Shown one piece after another: positions 8,822 through 17,763 of a DNA stretch of 48,796 nt. This stretch comes from Neisseria shayeganii 871 (GTDB taxonomy: Bacteria; Pseudomonadota; Gammaproteobacteria; Burkholderiales; Neisseriaceae): positions 1,117,372 to 1,166,167 of the forward strand of contig NZ_JH164926.1 in the NCBI RefSeq assembly GCF_000226875.1. Direction: 5' to 3'. Position 1 is the stretch's first letter, and the number at the start of each line of letters is the position of its first letter. A model generated the notes under the pieces. It searched no databases. It was not told the origin of the DNA and was given only the letters and a program-made list of their open reading frames with translations. A program made the translations under genes and the position numbers.

Positions 8822-10039
8822 ATGAATAAAGAGAGGAGCCGTAAATTGACCGCACAAAAAAACTTCTTATATGGTTTGGTTTTACTGGCTCTGGCCGCCT
8901 GCGGCGGACAGGAGCCGTCATCATCTTCCGCCGCCGCCAGCGCTTCCGCAGAGACCGCAGCCGCCGTCTCCGCTCCCGAAGCGGCCGCACCCGCGCCGCA
9001 GCTGCCGGAAACGCAGGAATTGAAAATCTACAATTGGTCGGACTATGTCGACCCCGCTACCGTAAAAGAGTTTGAACAGCAATACAATGTGCGGGTGAGC
9101 TACAACTATTACGACAGCGACGAAACGCTGGAAGCCAAAATGCTCACCGGCAACTCCGGCTACGATTTGGCCGGTCCGTCCAATACCTTTGTCGGCCGCC
9201 AGATTGCCGCCGGCGCCTACCAGCCGGTAGACAAATCGCTGATTCCCAATTACCGCCACATCAACCCCAAATTGCTGGAACTGCTGCAAAACGTGGATCC
9301 CGGCAACCGTTATGCCGTGCCGTTTTTCTGGGGCACCAACACCTTCGCCATCAATGTGGAGCAGGTGCGCCGCGCATTGGGCTCCGACCAACTGCCCGAC
9401 AACCAATGGGATTTGGTGTTCAATCCCGAATACACCAGCAAACTGAAACGCTGCGGCATCAGCTATTTGGACAGCCCGGCCGAAATGTATCCGATGGTGC
9501 TCAACTATTTGGGCCGCAACCCCAACAGCGACAAACCCGAAGACATCCGTGCCGCTACCGACGTTTTGCGCGCCAACCGCCCGAATGTGAAACGCTTCTC
9601 CTCTTCAGGCTATATCGACAGCATGGCACGCGGCGATTTGTGCGTGGTGGTGGGCTTCGGCGGCGACCTCAATATTGCCAAGCGCCGCGCCGAAGAGAGC
9701 GGCAGCAAGCACACCATCCGCGTGATGATGCCCAAAGAAGGCGTGGGTATTTGGGTGGATTCCTGGGCGATTCCTGCCGATGCCCAAAATGTATTGAACG
9801 CCCACCGCTACATCAACTGGCAGCTTGATTCCAAAGTGGCCGCCCAAAACGGCAATTTCGTTACCTACGCCCCTTCGAGCGTACCGGCACGCGATTTGAT
9901 GGAAAGCCAATACAGCCAAGATGCCTCCATCTTTCCCACCGACCAAGATTTGGAAAACAGCTTCATCATGATTCCGCTGCAACCCGAAGCCCTGCGCATG
10001 ATGGTCAACCAGTGGCTGAATGTGAAAGCCGGCAAGTAA
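8822..10039 (+). CDS. PotF/PotD-type polyamine-binding lipoprotein of an ABC transporter
   Basis: This is a periplasmic substrate-binding lipoprotein. LVLLALAAC is a lipobox with the lipidated Cys at residue 27, followed by a long Ser/Ala/Glu-rich linker, then the mature PotF/PotD fold beginning LKIYNWSDYVDPATVKEFEQ. YDLAGPSNTFVGRQI and VPFFWGTNTFAIN match the putrescine/spermidine-binding family. The ATG at 8822 has a poor ribosome site, while a TTG at 8846 is preceded by GAGAGGAG at good distance and would give a shorter, more ordinary signal peptide; it may be the true start. No permease or ATPase gene is adjacent, so it must work with a transporter encoded elsewhere. Confidence 0.88.
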   Translation: MNKERSRKLTAQKNFLYGLVLLALAACGGQEPSSSSAAASASAETAAAVSAPEAAAPAPQLPETQELKIYNWSDYVDPATVKEFEQQYNVRVSYNYYDSDETLEAKMLTGNSGYDLAGPSNTFVGRQIAAGAYQPVDKSLIPNYRHINPKLLELLQNVDPGNRYAVPFFWGTNTFAINVEQVRRALGSDQLPDNQWDLVFNPEYTSKLKRCGISYLDSPAEMYPMVLNYLGRNPNSDKPEDIRAATDVLRANRPNVKRFSSSGYIDSMARGDLCVVVGFGGDLNIAKRRAEESGSKHTIRVMMPKEGVGIWVDSWAIPADAQNVLNAHRYINWQLDSKVAAQNGNFVTYAPSSVPARDLMESQYSQDASIFPTDQDLENSFIMIPLQPEALRMMVNQWLNVKAGK

Positions 10040-10063
10040 TCCGCCTTGTCCAAAAAGCCCAAA

Positions 10064-10093
10064 CAGGCTACCTGAAACCGTTCAGGTAGCCTG
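10064..10093. terminator. eikDUS inverted pair after the potF-like gene
   Basis: CAGGCTACCTGAA (10064-10076) pairs with TTCAGGTAGCCTG (10081-10093) around CCG plus one base. No T run follows, so it is a weak intrinsic terminator at best. The MITE-like copy 1 begins at its right edge. Confidence 0.5.
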
Positions 10094-10259
10094 AGACCTT
10101 TGCCAAACCCCCAGATGTGGATGCAGTTCAAGGCGTAGCAGCACAGCGAGTGTGAACGCCAGGAATCCCCGTGGGACAGACATATCATCTAGATAGGCAA
10201 GCGAGCGAGCAGCGCACAACGCAGAAATGCGCCGCAGATGGGGGTTTGGCAAAGGTCTC
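10093..10259 (+). mobile_element. MITE-like palindromic element, copy 1 (167 bp, long form)
   Basis: Terminal inverted repeats begin GAGACCTTTGCCAAACCCCC and end with the complement. The inside is shared with the other copies but carries an extra segment of about 28 bp (10153-10180) found only here and in copy 2. The flanks are exact 5-bp direct repeats, AGCCT at 10088-10092 and 10260-10264; the left one is the end of an eikDUS. There is no coding capacity. Confidence 0.8.
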
Positions 10260-10278
10260 AGCCTGTTTGCTTGTGGCA

Positions 10279-11001
10279 TCACATCCCCGGCAACGGCCGG
10301 CAGGCCATCAGATAATTCACATCCAGGCTGTCGCACAGAAAATATCTCTGTGTCAGCAGGTTGTAGCTCATGCCCGAGGTAGCGGCCAACTCCAGCCGCG
10401 CCTGCCGGCACATCCGCGCCAATTCGGCCGGGGTGATGAATTTCTGCCAAGTGTGCGTGCCCTTGCTGACCAAGCCAAGCAGGTATTCGGCCGCCACAAT
10501 CGCCTGCAGATAAGATTTGGTGTTGCGGTTGAGGGTGGAAAAAAACACCACGCCTTCGGGTTTCACCAGCTTGGCACAGGCGCGGATCACGCTGGCCGGA
10601 TCGGGCACATGCTCCAGCATTTCCATGCAGGTGACCACATCAAACGAAGCAGGTGACTCGGCCGCCAAATCTTCCACGCTCACGCAGCGGTAGGCAATAT
10701 TGGTCACGCCCTGCTGCTCGGCGTGCAAGGCGGCTACCTGAAGCGATTTTTCCGCCATATCGATGCCGGTGGCGTGCTCGGCCTCCGCCGCCAGCGACTC
10801 GGTCAGGATGCCGCCGCCGCAGCCCACGTCCAGCACGGTTTTGCCTGCTAAGCCGCCGGCGTGTTCGCGCACGAACTGCAAGCGCAGCGGGTTGATGTCG
10901 TGCAACGGTTTGAACTCGCCGGTTTTGTCCCACCACTGATGGGCAAGCTGGCTGAATTTGTCGATTTCGGCGGCATCGACATTGGGGGTGGTTTGGCTCA
11001 T
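10279..11001 (-). CDS. ubiG: Ubiquinone biosynthesis O-methyltransferase
   Basis: The 240-aa SAM-dependent class I methyltransferase performs both O-methylation steps of ubiquinone synthesis. The N-terminus has the UbiG signature of FSQLAHQWWDKTGEFKPLH followed by INPLRLQFV. SAM motif I is VLDVGCGGGILTE, and CMEMLEHVPDP and FFSTLNRN are the later family motifs. The ATG at 11001 is chosen because GGAAGGA sits 6 nt before it; the frame extends five more codons through that site. It supplies the quinone used by the bc1 complex encoded about 3 kb away. Confidence 0.97.
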   Translation of the reverse strand: MSQTTPNVDAAEIDKFSQLAHQWWDKTGEFKPLHDINPLRLQFVREHAGGLAGKTVLDVGCGGGILTESLAAEAEHATGIDMAEKSLQVAALHAEQQGVTNIAYRCVSVEDLAAESPASFDVVTCMEMLEHVPDPASVIRACAKLVKPEGVVFFSTLNRNTKSYLQAIVAAEYLLGLVSKGTHTWQKFITPAELARMCRQARLELAATSGMSYNLLTQRYFLCDSLDVNYLMACRPLPGM

Positions 11002-11123
11002 GGGTATTCCTTCCAATCAGTATCTCGGTATTCTGTCTGCATCAGGCTACCTGAAAACGGCCGGCAGCCTGCAAAAATTCAAAATCAACAGGCACCCCGC
11101 TGCGAGAAGCGGCGGATTCACCA

Positions 11124-12734
11124 TCACGGCGGCGACAGCGGCCTGCGCCACAGCACCAGCACTTCGTCTCGTTGGCGCGGGCGACCCGCTTCTGCCAGCT
11201 GCTGCCAGCCATCCGGCACCGTCTGCTGGCGCAGCGTAACCACATAAGGGCAGTCTTCGCCGCCCAACTCTGTTTGCGCATATTGCGGCCAGGCCAAGCG
11301 GATGCTCTCCACCGTGGCCGACACACAGCCCGGCGCAGGCAAAGCGGCTTCCAAATGCGCCACCACCGGCCGGTAGCTCTTGGCCGCATCCAGCCACGGC
11401 AAAAACAGGGTCAGCATCAGCGACCAACACAAGGTCAAGCCCGCCGCCCAATTGGTCACCGCCTGCCGGCCGCGCACATATTTGCGCGTAATCGCCAACA
11501 ACCACAAAGGGGTGAACAACACCGCCACCAACACCGGAAAATAGTCGACGTCGCTGCGGTAATAGGGGCTGAAATACGCCGCCCGCTCGGCCAGCTTGGC
11601 CGGCCAGCCGAAATTCATGGCAAAAAAGCCCAGCCAAATAAAGCCGGCCAGCACACCGAAAGTCATGATGCCGAACCAGTTGAAAAACGCCGCCGCCCCC
11701 CGACGCAACTGGTCGGTTTGCGCCGCCGCCACCACCGCCAAGGGCGGCAGCAACACCAACAAATCATTCTCATCCCGACGGGGCGAGCACAACAACAGCA
11801 GGCCAAAAACGCCCAGCCACAACAAGCACAACTGCCCCCAGCATTCGCGATGCAGGCGCAAACGCCAAGCGGTCCACACCGCCAACGGCCAGGCCGGGAA
11901 AGCGAACCAAATCAGATTTTTCAAATAGTAGCCGCCGGAAAACCGCACCGCCCATTGCTCGAAACCGCCAAACGGCAGCAAAGCATATTGTTGCCACCAT
12001 AGCGCAAAGCCCTGCGGCGACAGCCGCTGCAGGAAAAGCGGCCAAACAAACAGCAGGGGAAGGGCCAAACCGGCCGCCGCCAGCAGGGTCAACACAAAAC
12101 GCTTGTTGCGCCAATCCGCTTGGGCCGCCAACAGCGCGGTTACCGCCATCACCGCCCCCAAGGGCAACAGGCTACCTGAAAGCCCCAACACCAACCAGCC
12201 GGCCATGGTCAAAGCCACCGCCTTCACGGTTTTCTGCCGCGCCAAGGCCAAGGCATAAAAGCTCAAACACAAACCGCACAAAGTCACCAACTGGCCGCCG
12301 ATGAAGTGGCTCATCATCAGCAAGCCGGGACAACCGATCAACACCAGCACCACCGTGCGCCCGTTGCGCCGCCCCAGCAAGGCGCGCCCCGCCCCGCCCA
12401 TTGACGCCAGCGACACCGCCGCCAGCAACACATTGCTCAAGCGCACCGCTTCATAAGGATTCAGCCAGCCGTCAAATACGCGCAGAAACAGCAGCGACAA
12501 CCACACATACAAAGGCGGCGTCTCCCAGTGCGGCGAACCGTCGGCCTGCGGCAGCCACCACCGCCCATCGTGTTGCGCCTGCTCAATCACCGCATACAGC
12601 AAGGGTTCACCCGGCCACAAATCGCGGCCGAACACCCCCGGCCACAACCAAGCAAACGCCAGCAAGAGCAACAGCCAAGGGCGTTCGTAAGTGGGGGGAG
12701 CAGGACGCTGTTCGGGCGGGACGTAAGTCAGCAT
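11124..12734 (-). CDS. GT39/ArnT-like membrane glycosyltransferase
   Basis: The 536-residue polytopic protein has about ten or more hydrophobic segments. The N-terminal periplasmic loop reads GRDLWPGEPLLYAVIEQAQ, then HWETPPLYVWL, the pattern of the PMT/ArnT (GT-C) superfamily, where an acidic residue in the first loop is catalytic. Such enzymes move a sugar from a polyprenyl-phosphate carrier to lipid A, LOS or protein; the acceptor here is unknown. The C-terminus after the last membrane span (about 430-536) is periplasmic-like. The start at 12734 is chosen as the Met before the first hydrophobic region; upstream codons look like leader sequence. It shares a 159-bp divergent promoter region with the Nif3 gene. 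Confidence 0.78.
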   Translation of the reverse strand: MLTYVPPEQRPAPPTYERPWLLLLLAFAWLWPGVFGRDLWPGEPLLYAVIEQAQHDGRWWLPQADGSPHWETPPLYVWLSLLFLRVFDGWLNPYEAVRLSNVLLAAVSLASMGGAGRALLGRRNGRTVVLVLIGCPGLLMMSHFIGGQLVTLCGLCLSFYALALARQKTVKAVALTMAGWLVLGLSGSLLPLGAVMAVTALLAAQADWRNKRFVLTLLAAAGLALPLLFVWPLFLQRLSPQGFALWWQQYALLPFGGFEQWAVRFSGGYYLKNLIWFAFPAWPLAVWTAWRLRLHRECWGQLCLLWLGVFGLLLLCSPRRDENDLLVLLPPLAVVAAAQTDQLRRGAAAFFNWFGIMTFGVLAGFIWLGFFAMNFGWPAKLAERAAYFSPYYRSDVDYFPVLVAVLFTPLWLLAITRKYVRGRQAVTNWAAGLTLCWSLMLTLFLPWLDAAKSYRPVVAHLEAALPAPGCVSATVESIRLAWPQYAQTELGGEDCPYVVTLRQQTVPDGWQQLAEAGRPRQRDEVLVLWRRPLSPP

Positions 12735-12893
12735 GATAGAGATGCCTAGGAAAACCGCGCCTATTGTATCGCAAGCGGCCGCCGCACCATACCTTTCAGG
12801 TAGCCTGCTCTGCGAACCATGCCGCCGCTTTCTCTCAGCAGCGGCAGCGATTCGGCTATAATCACGCTTCGACTTTGAGCAAAGGGAAACAGC

Positions 12894-13643
12894 ATGGCCG
12901 CCCGTCAGGAAATCATGGCTTGGTGCGACGACTTTCTGCAAGTCTCCGCTTTCAAAGACTACGCCCCCAACGGCCTACAGGTAGAAGGGCGCGATACGGT
13001 GAACAAAGTGGTCGGCTCGGTTACCGCCAGCCTGGCCGCCATCCAATTCGCCGCCGAGCAAAACGCAGACCTGTTATTGGTTCACCACGGCCTGTTTTGG
13101 AAAAGCGAACCGGTGCCGATTGTCGGCTGGAAACACCGCCGCATCGCCGCCCTCATCCGCCACAACATCAATATGGCCGGCTATCACCTGCCGCTGGACG
13201 CCCACCCGGAAGTCGGCAACAACGCCCGGCTCGCCGCCTTGATGGATTGGCAAATACACGGCCAAACCGGCGAACAAAACCTGCTGATGTTCGGCCGCCC
13301 GGCACAAGCCCAAACCGGCGAACAGCTGATTGCGGGCTTGGCAGACAAACTGGAGCAGACGGTCGTACACGCCGGTGACTGGTCGAAGCCGATTGAAAAA
13401 CTGGTGTGGTGCACCGGCGGCGCACAAGGTTTCTTCCAAGAAGCCATCGAGCTGGGAGCAGATGCTTTTGTGACCGGCGAAATTTCCGAAGCCCAATACC
13501 ACCTGGCCAACGAAACCGGCGCCCTGTTTGTGAGCGCCGGCCACCACGCCACCGAGCGTTACGGCATTCAGGCACTGGGCGCCCGCCTGCAGCAACATTT
13601 CGCGGTGGACTTCTGCTTTTTCGACGAGCAAAACCCTGCTTAA
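12894..13643 (+). CDS. Nif3-like dinuclear metal-centre protein (YbgI family)
   Basis: The 249-aa protein matches the NIF3/YbgI family, hexameric proteins with two metal ions per subunit. Metal ligands are visible: adjacent His in LLVHHGLFW (64-65), Asp/His in LPLDAHPEVGNN, and SAGHHATERYGI near the C-terminus. Family function is uncertain; some members act as GTP cyclohydrolase-like or nucleotide-damage enzymes. Length equals E. coli YbgI (about 247). The start is directly after AAAGGGAAACAGC. It ends 124 bp before petA, separated by a possible hairpin (13685-13732). Confidence 0.93.
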   Translation: MAARQEIMAWCDDFLQVSAFKDYAPNGLQVEGRDTVNKVVGSVTASLAAIQFAAEQNADLLLVHHGLFWKSEPVPIVGWKHRRIAALIRHNINMAGYHLPLDAHPEVGNNARLAALMDWQIHGQTGEQNLLMFGRPAQAQTGEQLIAGLADKLEQTVVHAGDWSKPIEKLVWCTGGAQGFFQEAIELGADAFVTGEISEAQYHLANETGALFVSAGHHATERYGIQALGARLQQHFAVDFCFFDEQNPA

Positions 13644-13684
13644 AATCAAAGTTTGGCACAAAACTTTACCTTATTTTAAATATT

Positions 13685-13732
13685 GCTTTAAGCCCCGCTT
13701 TAAAATCGGTTAGAATTGCGGGGTTTTAAAGC
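13685..13732 (+). terminator. Imperfect hairpin between the Nif3 gene and petA
   Basis: GCTTTAA-CCCCGC (13685-13698) pairs with GCGGGG-TTAAAGC (13718-13732), interrupted by a small bulge and a large AT-rich loop. TTTT interrupts the right arm. It may terminate the Nif3 transcript or shape the petA leader; evidence is only the inverted repeat. Confidence 0.35.
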
Positions 13733-13767
13733 TTCGGTATTTCCACAGTATTAGGACGACTGAGATA

Positions 13768-14358
13768 ATGGATAATCAAGAAATCAATCAAGGTCGGCGA
13801 CGGTTTCTGACCTTGGCTACCGCCGGGGCGGGCGCCGCTGCCGGTTTGGGCGTTGCATCGCCGTTCGTGCTCAGCTTTTTCCCCTCGGAGAAGGCCAAGG
13901 CAGCCGGTGCACCCGTCGAAATCGACATCAGCAAAATTGAAGCCGGCCAACTGGTTACCGCAGAATGGCGCGGCAAGCCGATTTGGGTACTTAACCGCAC
14001 CGAACAGCAACTGAAAGACCTGCCCTCTCTAGACGGCCAACTGGTCGATCCCGACTCCACTGCGGCAGACAACCAACCCGAATACTGCAAAAACCCCGCC
14101 CGCGCCATCGAAGGCAAAGAGAAAATCTGGGTGGCCATCGGCATTTGCACCCATTTGGGCTGCTCGCCGACTTTCCGTCCCGACTTGGGCCCGGCCGACT
14201 TGGGCGCCGACTGGAAAGGCGGCTTTTTCTGTCCTTGCCACGGCTCCAAATTCGACTTGGCCGGCCGCGTCTATAAAGGCGTACCCGCGCCGACCAATCT
14301 GGTCATCCCGCCTTACAAATACCTCTCCGAAACCACAATTTTGGTGGGCGAAGACTAA
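13768..14358 (+). CDS. petA: Ubiquinol-cytochrome c reductase, Rieske iron-sulfur subunit
   Basis: The 196-aa protein carries the [2Fe-2S] cluster that takes electrons from ubiquinol in the bc1 complex. The N-terminus has a twin-arginine region (RRRFL at 10-14) followed by a hydrophobic anchor (ATAGAGAAAGLGVASPFVL), so it is Tat-inserted and stays tethered to the membrane. The cluster boxes are CTHLGCSP and CPCHGSKF, giving two Cys and two His ligands plus the disulfide pair. First gene of petABC; 15 bp separate it from petB. Confidence 0.98.
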   Translation: MDNQEINQGRRRFLTLATAGAGAAAGLGVASPFVLSFFPSEKAKAAGAPVEIDISKIEAGQLVTAEWRGKPIWVLNRTEQQLKDLPSLDGQLVDPDSTAADNQPEYCKNPARAIEGKEKIWVAIGICTHLGCSPTFRPDLGPADLGADWKGGFFCPCHGSKFDLAGRVYKGVPAPTNLVIPPYKYLSETTILVGED

Positions 14359-14373
14359 TCCAAGGGGCAAATC

Positions 14374-15723
14374 ATGACAAACCAAACCAATAATAAGGCT
14401 AAAGCATTATTAGGCTGGGTGGATGCCCGATTCCCCCTGTCCAAAATGATGAAAGAGCACGTAACCGAGTATTACGCGCCGAAAAACTTCAACTTTTGGT
14501 ATTTCTTCGGTTCCCTGGCCTTGCTGGTGCTGGTGATCCAAATCGTCAGCGGCATCTTCCTGACCATGAACTACAAGCCCGACGGCAACCTGAACCAATA
14601 CCACCTCCCCGCCGCCTTCACCGCCGTGGAATACATCATGCGCGACGTTTCCGGCGGCTGGATCATCCGTTATATGCACTCCACCGGTGCCTCCATGTTC
14701 TTCGTGGTGGTGTATCTGCACATGTTCCGCGGCCTGATTTACGGCTCGTTCAAAAAACCGCGCGAGTTGGTGTGGGTGTTCGGCTCCCTGATTTTCTTGG
14801 CACTGATGGCCGAAGCCTTTATGGGCTATTTGCTGCCTTGGGGTCAGATGTCGTTCTGGGGCGCACAGGTAATCATTAACCTGTTTGCCGCCATTCCCGT
14901 AATCGGTCCCGATTTGTCCACCTGGATCCGCGGCGACTTCAACGTTTCCGACGTCACCCTGAACCGTTTCTTCGCCCTGCACGTGATTGCCGTACCGCTG
15001 GTATTGGTCGGCTTGGTGGTCGCCCACCTGATCGCCCTGCACGAAGTGGGTTCCAACAACCCCGACGGCGTGGAAATCAAAAAACTGAAAGACGAAAACG
15101 GCATCCCCTTGGACGGCATTCCCTTCCATCCCTACTACACCGTGAAAGACATTTTGGGTGTGGTGGTGTTCCTGATCGTTTTCAGTGCCATCATGTTCTT
15201 CGCCCCCGAAGGCGGCGGCTACTTCCTCGAAGCGCCGAACTTCGACCCGGCCAACCCCTTGGTAACCCCGGCTCACATCGCTCCGGTTTGGTATTTCACC
15301 CCCTTCTATGCCATTCTGCGTGCCGTCCCCTCTTTCGCCGGCACCCAAGTATGGGGCGTATTGGCCATGGGCGCCGCTGTGGTATTGATTGCCTTGCTGC
15401 CCTGGCTTGACCGCTCGCCGGTGAAATCCGTGCGTTACCGCGGCCCCATCTTCAAGGCCATGTTGGTCTTGTTCATCATTTCCTTCATCGGCTTAGGTAT
15501 TTTGGGGGCCAAAGTGGCCACCGACACCCGCACCATTGTGGCGCAAATCCTCAGCATCATCTACTTCGCCTTCTTCCTGCTGATGCCCGTTTACACCAAA
15601 ATGGACAAAGACCGTCAGGTACCTGAGCGCGTAACCATGAGCACCGCCCGCAACAAAGTGATGTTCTTCGTTTACGTAGCCATTGCGGTAGTGGGTTCTT
15701 ACCTGTTTGCGATTCTGATTTGA
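14374..15723 (+). CDS. petB: Cytochrome b of the bc1 complex
   Basis: The 449-aa polytopic subunit holds the two b hemes and the Qo and Qi quinone sites. Four haem-ligand His are in RYMHSTGASMFFVVVYLHM and FALHVIAVPLVLVGLVVAHL. The Qo signature appears as PEGG (FFAPEGGGYFLE, replacing the common PEWY by PEGG), followed by the WYFTPFYAILR segment. Length is in the usual range for fused bacterial cytochrome b (about 400-450). The stop at 15721-15723 overlaps candidate starts of petC, so the two are translationally close. Confidence 0.98.
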   Translation: MTNQTNNKAKALLGWVDARFPLSKMMKEHVTEYYAPKNFNFWYFFGSLALLVLVIQIVSGIFLTMNYKPDGNLNQYHLPAAFTAVEYIMRDVSGGWIIRYMHSTGASMFFVVVYLHMFRGLIYGSFKKPRELVWVFGSLIFLALMAEAFMGYLLPWGQMSFWGAQVIINLFAAIPVIGPDLSTWIRGDFNVSDVTLNRFFALHVIAVPLVLVGLVVAHLIALHEVGSNNPDGVEIKKLKDENGIPLDGIPFHPYYTVKDILGVVVFLIVFSAIMFFAPEGGGYFLEAPNFDPANPLVTPAHIAPVWYFTPFYAILRAVPSFAGTQVWGVLAMGAAVVLIALLPWLDRSPVKSVRYRGPIFKAMLVLFIISFIGLGILGAKVATDTRTIVAQILSIIYFAFFLLMPVYTKMDKDRQVPERVTMSTARNKVMFFVYVAIAVVGSYLFAILI

Positions 15724-15737
15724 TGAGGGCGGCACAA

Positions 15738-16520
15738 ATGAAAAAAACTTGGAAAAACTGGTTTGCTGCCCTCCTGCTGGCAGCACCCTTAAGCAGCTTC
15801 GCCGCCGGCGGCGGCCACTACGAGCCCGTTGACATCGACTTGGGCGACCAAGTCAGCCTGCAACGCGGCGCACAGATCTTCACCAACTATTGCCTCTCCT
15901 GCCACTCGGCCAGCGGCATGCGTTACAACCGTCTGCAAGACTTGGGTTTGTCTGAAGAAGAAATCAAGAAAAACCTGATGTTCACCACCGACAAAGTCGG
16001 CGAAGTGATGCAGTCGGCCATGGATCCCAAAGACGCCGAACGCTGGTTCGGCAAGGCGCCGCCCGATCTGACCCTGATTGCCCGCTCCCGCGGTGCCGAC
16101 TATCTGTATGCCTATATGCGCGGTTTCTATAAAGATCCGACCAGCGCCACCGGTTGGAACAACACCGTGTTCGACAAAGTCGGTATGCCGCACCCCTTGT
16201 GGGAGCAACAAGGCATTCGCGCCGTCGAACTGGATGCAGAAGGCAATCCGGTAATGGAAAAAGACGCACACGGCAATATGGTGCCCAAGCTGTATTGGGA
16301 ATCCACCGGTCTGAAGAGCCGTCGTCTGCCCAATGGCGATGTGGTATCGCGCGATTACGACAACGATATGAAAGATTTGGTGGCCTATATGGTGTACATG
16401 GGCGAACCGGCGCAAATCCAGCGCAAACAAATCGGCTATATCGTGCTGCTGTTCCTCTTCGCTGTAATGCTGCCTTTGGCCTACTTCCTGAAGAAAGAAT
16501 ACTGGAAAGACGTACACTGA
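15738..16520 (+). CDS. petC: Cytochrome c1 of the bc1 complex
   Basis: The 260-aa protein starts with a clear Sec signal (MKKTWKNWFAALLLAAPLSSFA). The c-type haem site is CLSCH, and a methionine sixth ligand is expected in the later part of the domain. One C-terminal membrane anchor (IGYIVLLFLFAVMLPLAYFL) is followed by KKEYWKDVH. The ATG at 15738 is chosen because GAGGG is placed before it and the signal peptide starts there. An in-frame TTG/ATG pair at 15720/15723 overlaps the petB stop. It passes electrons from the Rieske protein to a soluble or membrane cytochrome c. The operon ends at the terminator 16534-16565. Confidence 0.97.
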   Translation: MKKTWKNWFAALLLAAPLSSFAAGGGHYEPVDIDLGDQVSLQRGAQIFTNYCLSCHSASGMRYNRLQDLGLSEEEIKKNLMFTTDKVGEVMQSAMDPKDAERWFGKAPPDLTLIARSRGADYLYAYMRGFYKDPTSATGWNNTVFDKVGMPHPLWEQQGIRAVELDAEGNPVMEKDAHGNMVPKLYWESTGLKSRRLPNGDVVSRDYDNDMKDLVAYMVYMGEPAQIQRKQIGYIVLLFLFAVMLPLAYFLKKEYWKDVH

Positions 16521-16533
16521 TACGATCCGGCAT

Positions 16534-16565
16534 AAAAACAGACCTCCGTTTGGAGGTCTGTTTTT
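16534..16565 (+). terminator. Strong intrinsic terminator of petABC
   Basis: A 14-bp stem (16534-16547 pairing with 16552-16565) has a GTTT loop. The right arm ends in five T, and the left arm begins with five A, so it can work from both sides. It starts 14 bp after the petC stop. Confidence 0.93.
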
Positions 16566-16648
16566 ATGCCTAACCGTTTTTGAGATACTGAGCAAACACG
16601 CCGTTCGGCGGCGAGGTCAAACACATCGTCTGTCTCATCAAACAGGCT

Positions 16649-16830
16649 GAGACCTTTCAAAACCCCCAGATGTGGATGCAGTTCAAGGCGTAGCAGCGCA
16701 GCGAACGTGAACGCCAGGAATCCCTGTGGGACAGATATATCAGATAGATAGGCAAACGAGCGAGCAGTACCCATAGGGCATAAACGCACAACGCAGAAAT
16801 GCGCCGCAAATGGGGTTTGGCAAAAGCCTT
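16649..16830 (+). mobile_element. MITE-like palindromic element, copy 2 (degenerate long form)
   Basis: Left end GAGACCTTTCAAAACCCCC; the right end has decayed (CAAAAGCCTT in place of CAAAGGTCTC). It shares the extra internal segment of copy 1 and has an added AGTACCCATAGGGCATAAA piece also seen in part in copy 5. The flanks are AGGCT on the left (16644-16648) and TGGCT on the right (16831-16835); the right one continues as an eikDUS with one mismatch. Confidence 0.7.
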
Positions 16831-16831
16831 T

Positions 16832-16868
16832 GGCTACCTGAAAGCTGCATCACAACTTTCAGGTAGCC
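16832..16868 (-). terminator. eikDUS inverted pair downstream of nth
   Basis: GGCTACCTGAAAG (16832-16844) pairs with CTTTCAGGTAGCC (16856-16868) with an 11-nt loop, 14 bp beyond the nth stop on the minus strand. No clear T run follows on that strand, so it is a candidate terminator only. Confidence 0.5.
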
Positions 16869-16881
16869 TTTACTCCTTTCT

Positions 16882-17526
16882 TCAACTGGCCACAGCCACT
16901 GTTTTACCCTTGTACTCGCACAAATCGGCCACAATGCAAGACTCGCACTGCGGCTTCTGCGCCTTGCAAACATAGCGGCCGTGCAAAATCAGCCAGTGAT
17001 GGGCATCCTGCAAAAAGACTTTCGGAATCACCCGCAGCAGCTTGTCTTCCACTTCCCGCACATTCTTGCCGGGCGCCAAATTCATGCGGTTCGCCACTCG
17101 GAAAATATGCGTATCCACCGCCATGGTCGGCTGGCCGAATGCGGTGTTCAGCACCACATTCGCCGTCTTGCGCCCTACTCCCGGCAAAGCCTCCAACTCC
17201 TCGCGCGTCTGTGGCACTTCCCCTCCGTGCCGTTCCAGCAAAATGCGGCAGGTTTCCATGATGTGTTTCGACTTGGTCTGGTACAGACCAATGGTTTTGG
17301 TGTAGGCCATCACGCCCTCCAAGCCCAAATCCAACATCGCCTGCGGCGTATTCGCCACCGGAAACAGCTTGGCGGTGGCCTTGTTGACCCCCACGTCGGT
17401 GGCCTGTGCCGACAGCAGCACCGCAATCAGCAACTCAAACGGGCTGTGGTAAACCAGCTCGGTGGTCGGATGCGGATTGGCCGTCTGCCACCGCTCGAAA
17501 ATCTCTTGTCTTTTTTGTTTGTTCAT
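16882..17526 (-). CDS. nth: Endonuclease III (DNA glycosylase / AP lyase)
   Basis: The 214-aa base-excision repair enzyme removes oxidised pyrimidines and cuts at abasic sites. The helix-hairpin-helix is LPGVGRKTANVV with the catalytic Lys, and the catalytic Asp is in VDTHIFRV. The C-terminal [4Fe-4S] ligands are spaced C-x6-C-x2-C-x5-C (CKAQKPQCESCIVADLC). NPHPTTEL and SPFELLIAVLLSAQATD match the enzyme closely. The start at 17526 is chosen by alignment with the E. coli protein (211 aa); an in-frame Met eight codons upstream is less likely. The gene is monocistronic, between two MITE-like copies. Confidence 0.98.
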   Translation of the reverse strand: MNKQKRQEIFERWQTANPHPTTELVYHSPFELLIAVLLSAQATDVGVNKATAKLFPVANTPQAMLDLGLEGVMAYTKTIGLYQTKSKHIMETCRILLERHGGEVPQTREELEALPGVGRKTANVVLNTAFGQPTMAVDTHIFRVANRMNLAPGKNVREVEDKLLRVIPKVFLQDAHHWLILHGRYVCKAQKPQCESCIVADLCEYKGKTVAVAS

Positions 17527-17560
17527 AAGCGCTTGTGTTCTCGGTATCATGCAACAGGCT

Positions 17561-17703
17561 GAGACCTTTGCAAAACCCCCAGATGTGGATGCAGTTCAAG
17601 GCGTAGCAGCGCAGCGAGCGTAGACATATCATGAAGATAGGCAAGCGAGCGAGCAGCGCACAACGCAGAAATGCGCCGCAGATGGGGGTTTTGCAAAGGT
17701 CTC
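17561..17703 (+). mobile_element. MITE-like palindromic element, copy 3 (143 bp, canonical)
   Basis: This copy has perfect 21-bp terminal inverted repeats, GAGACCTTTGCAAAACCCCC plus A at the left. Exact 5-bp direct repeats AGGCT flank it (17556-17560 and 17704-17708). The right repeat is the first five bases of an intact eikDUS, itself the left arm of a DUS hairpin. The inside is rich in GCAGCG/GCGAGC and has no reading frame of interest. Confidence 0.85.
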
Positions 17704-17732
17704 AGGCTACCTGAAAGCGTTTCAGGTAGCCT
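17704..17732 (-). terminator. eikDUS inverted pair behind fabH
   Basis: AGGCTACCTGAAA (17704-17716) pairs with TTTCAGGTAGCCT (17720-17732) around GCG. It sits 31 bp past the fabH stop on the minus strand; the minus-strand sequence after it is the MITE copy, without a T run. Probable but weak terminator. Confidence 0.5.
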
Positions 17733-17763
17733 GTTGTTATTGTGTGGTGTTCTGTGCAGTGCC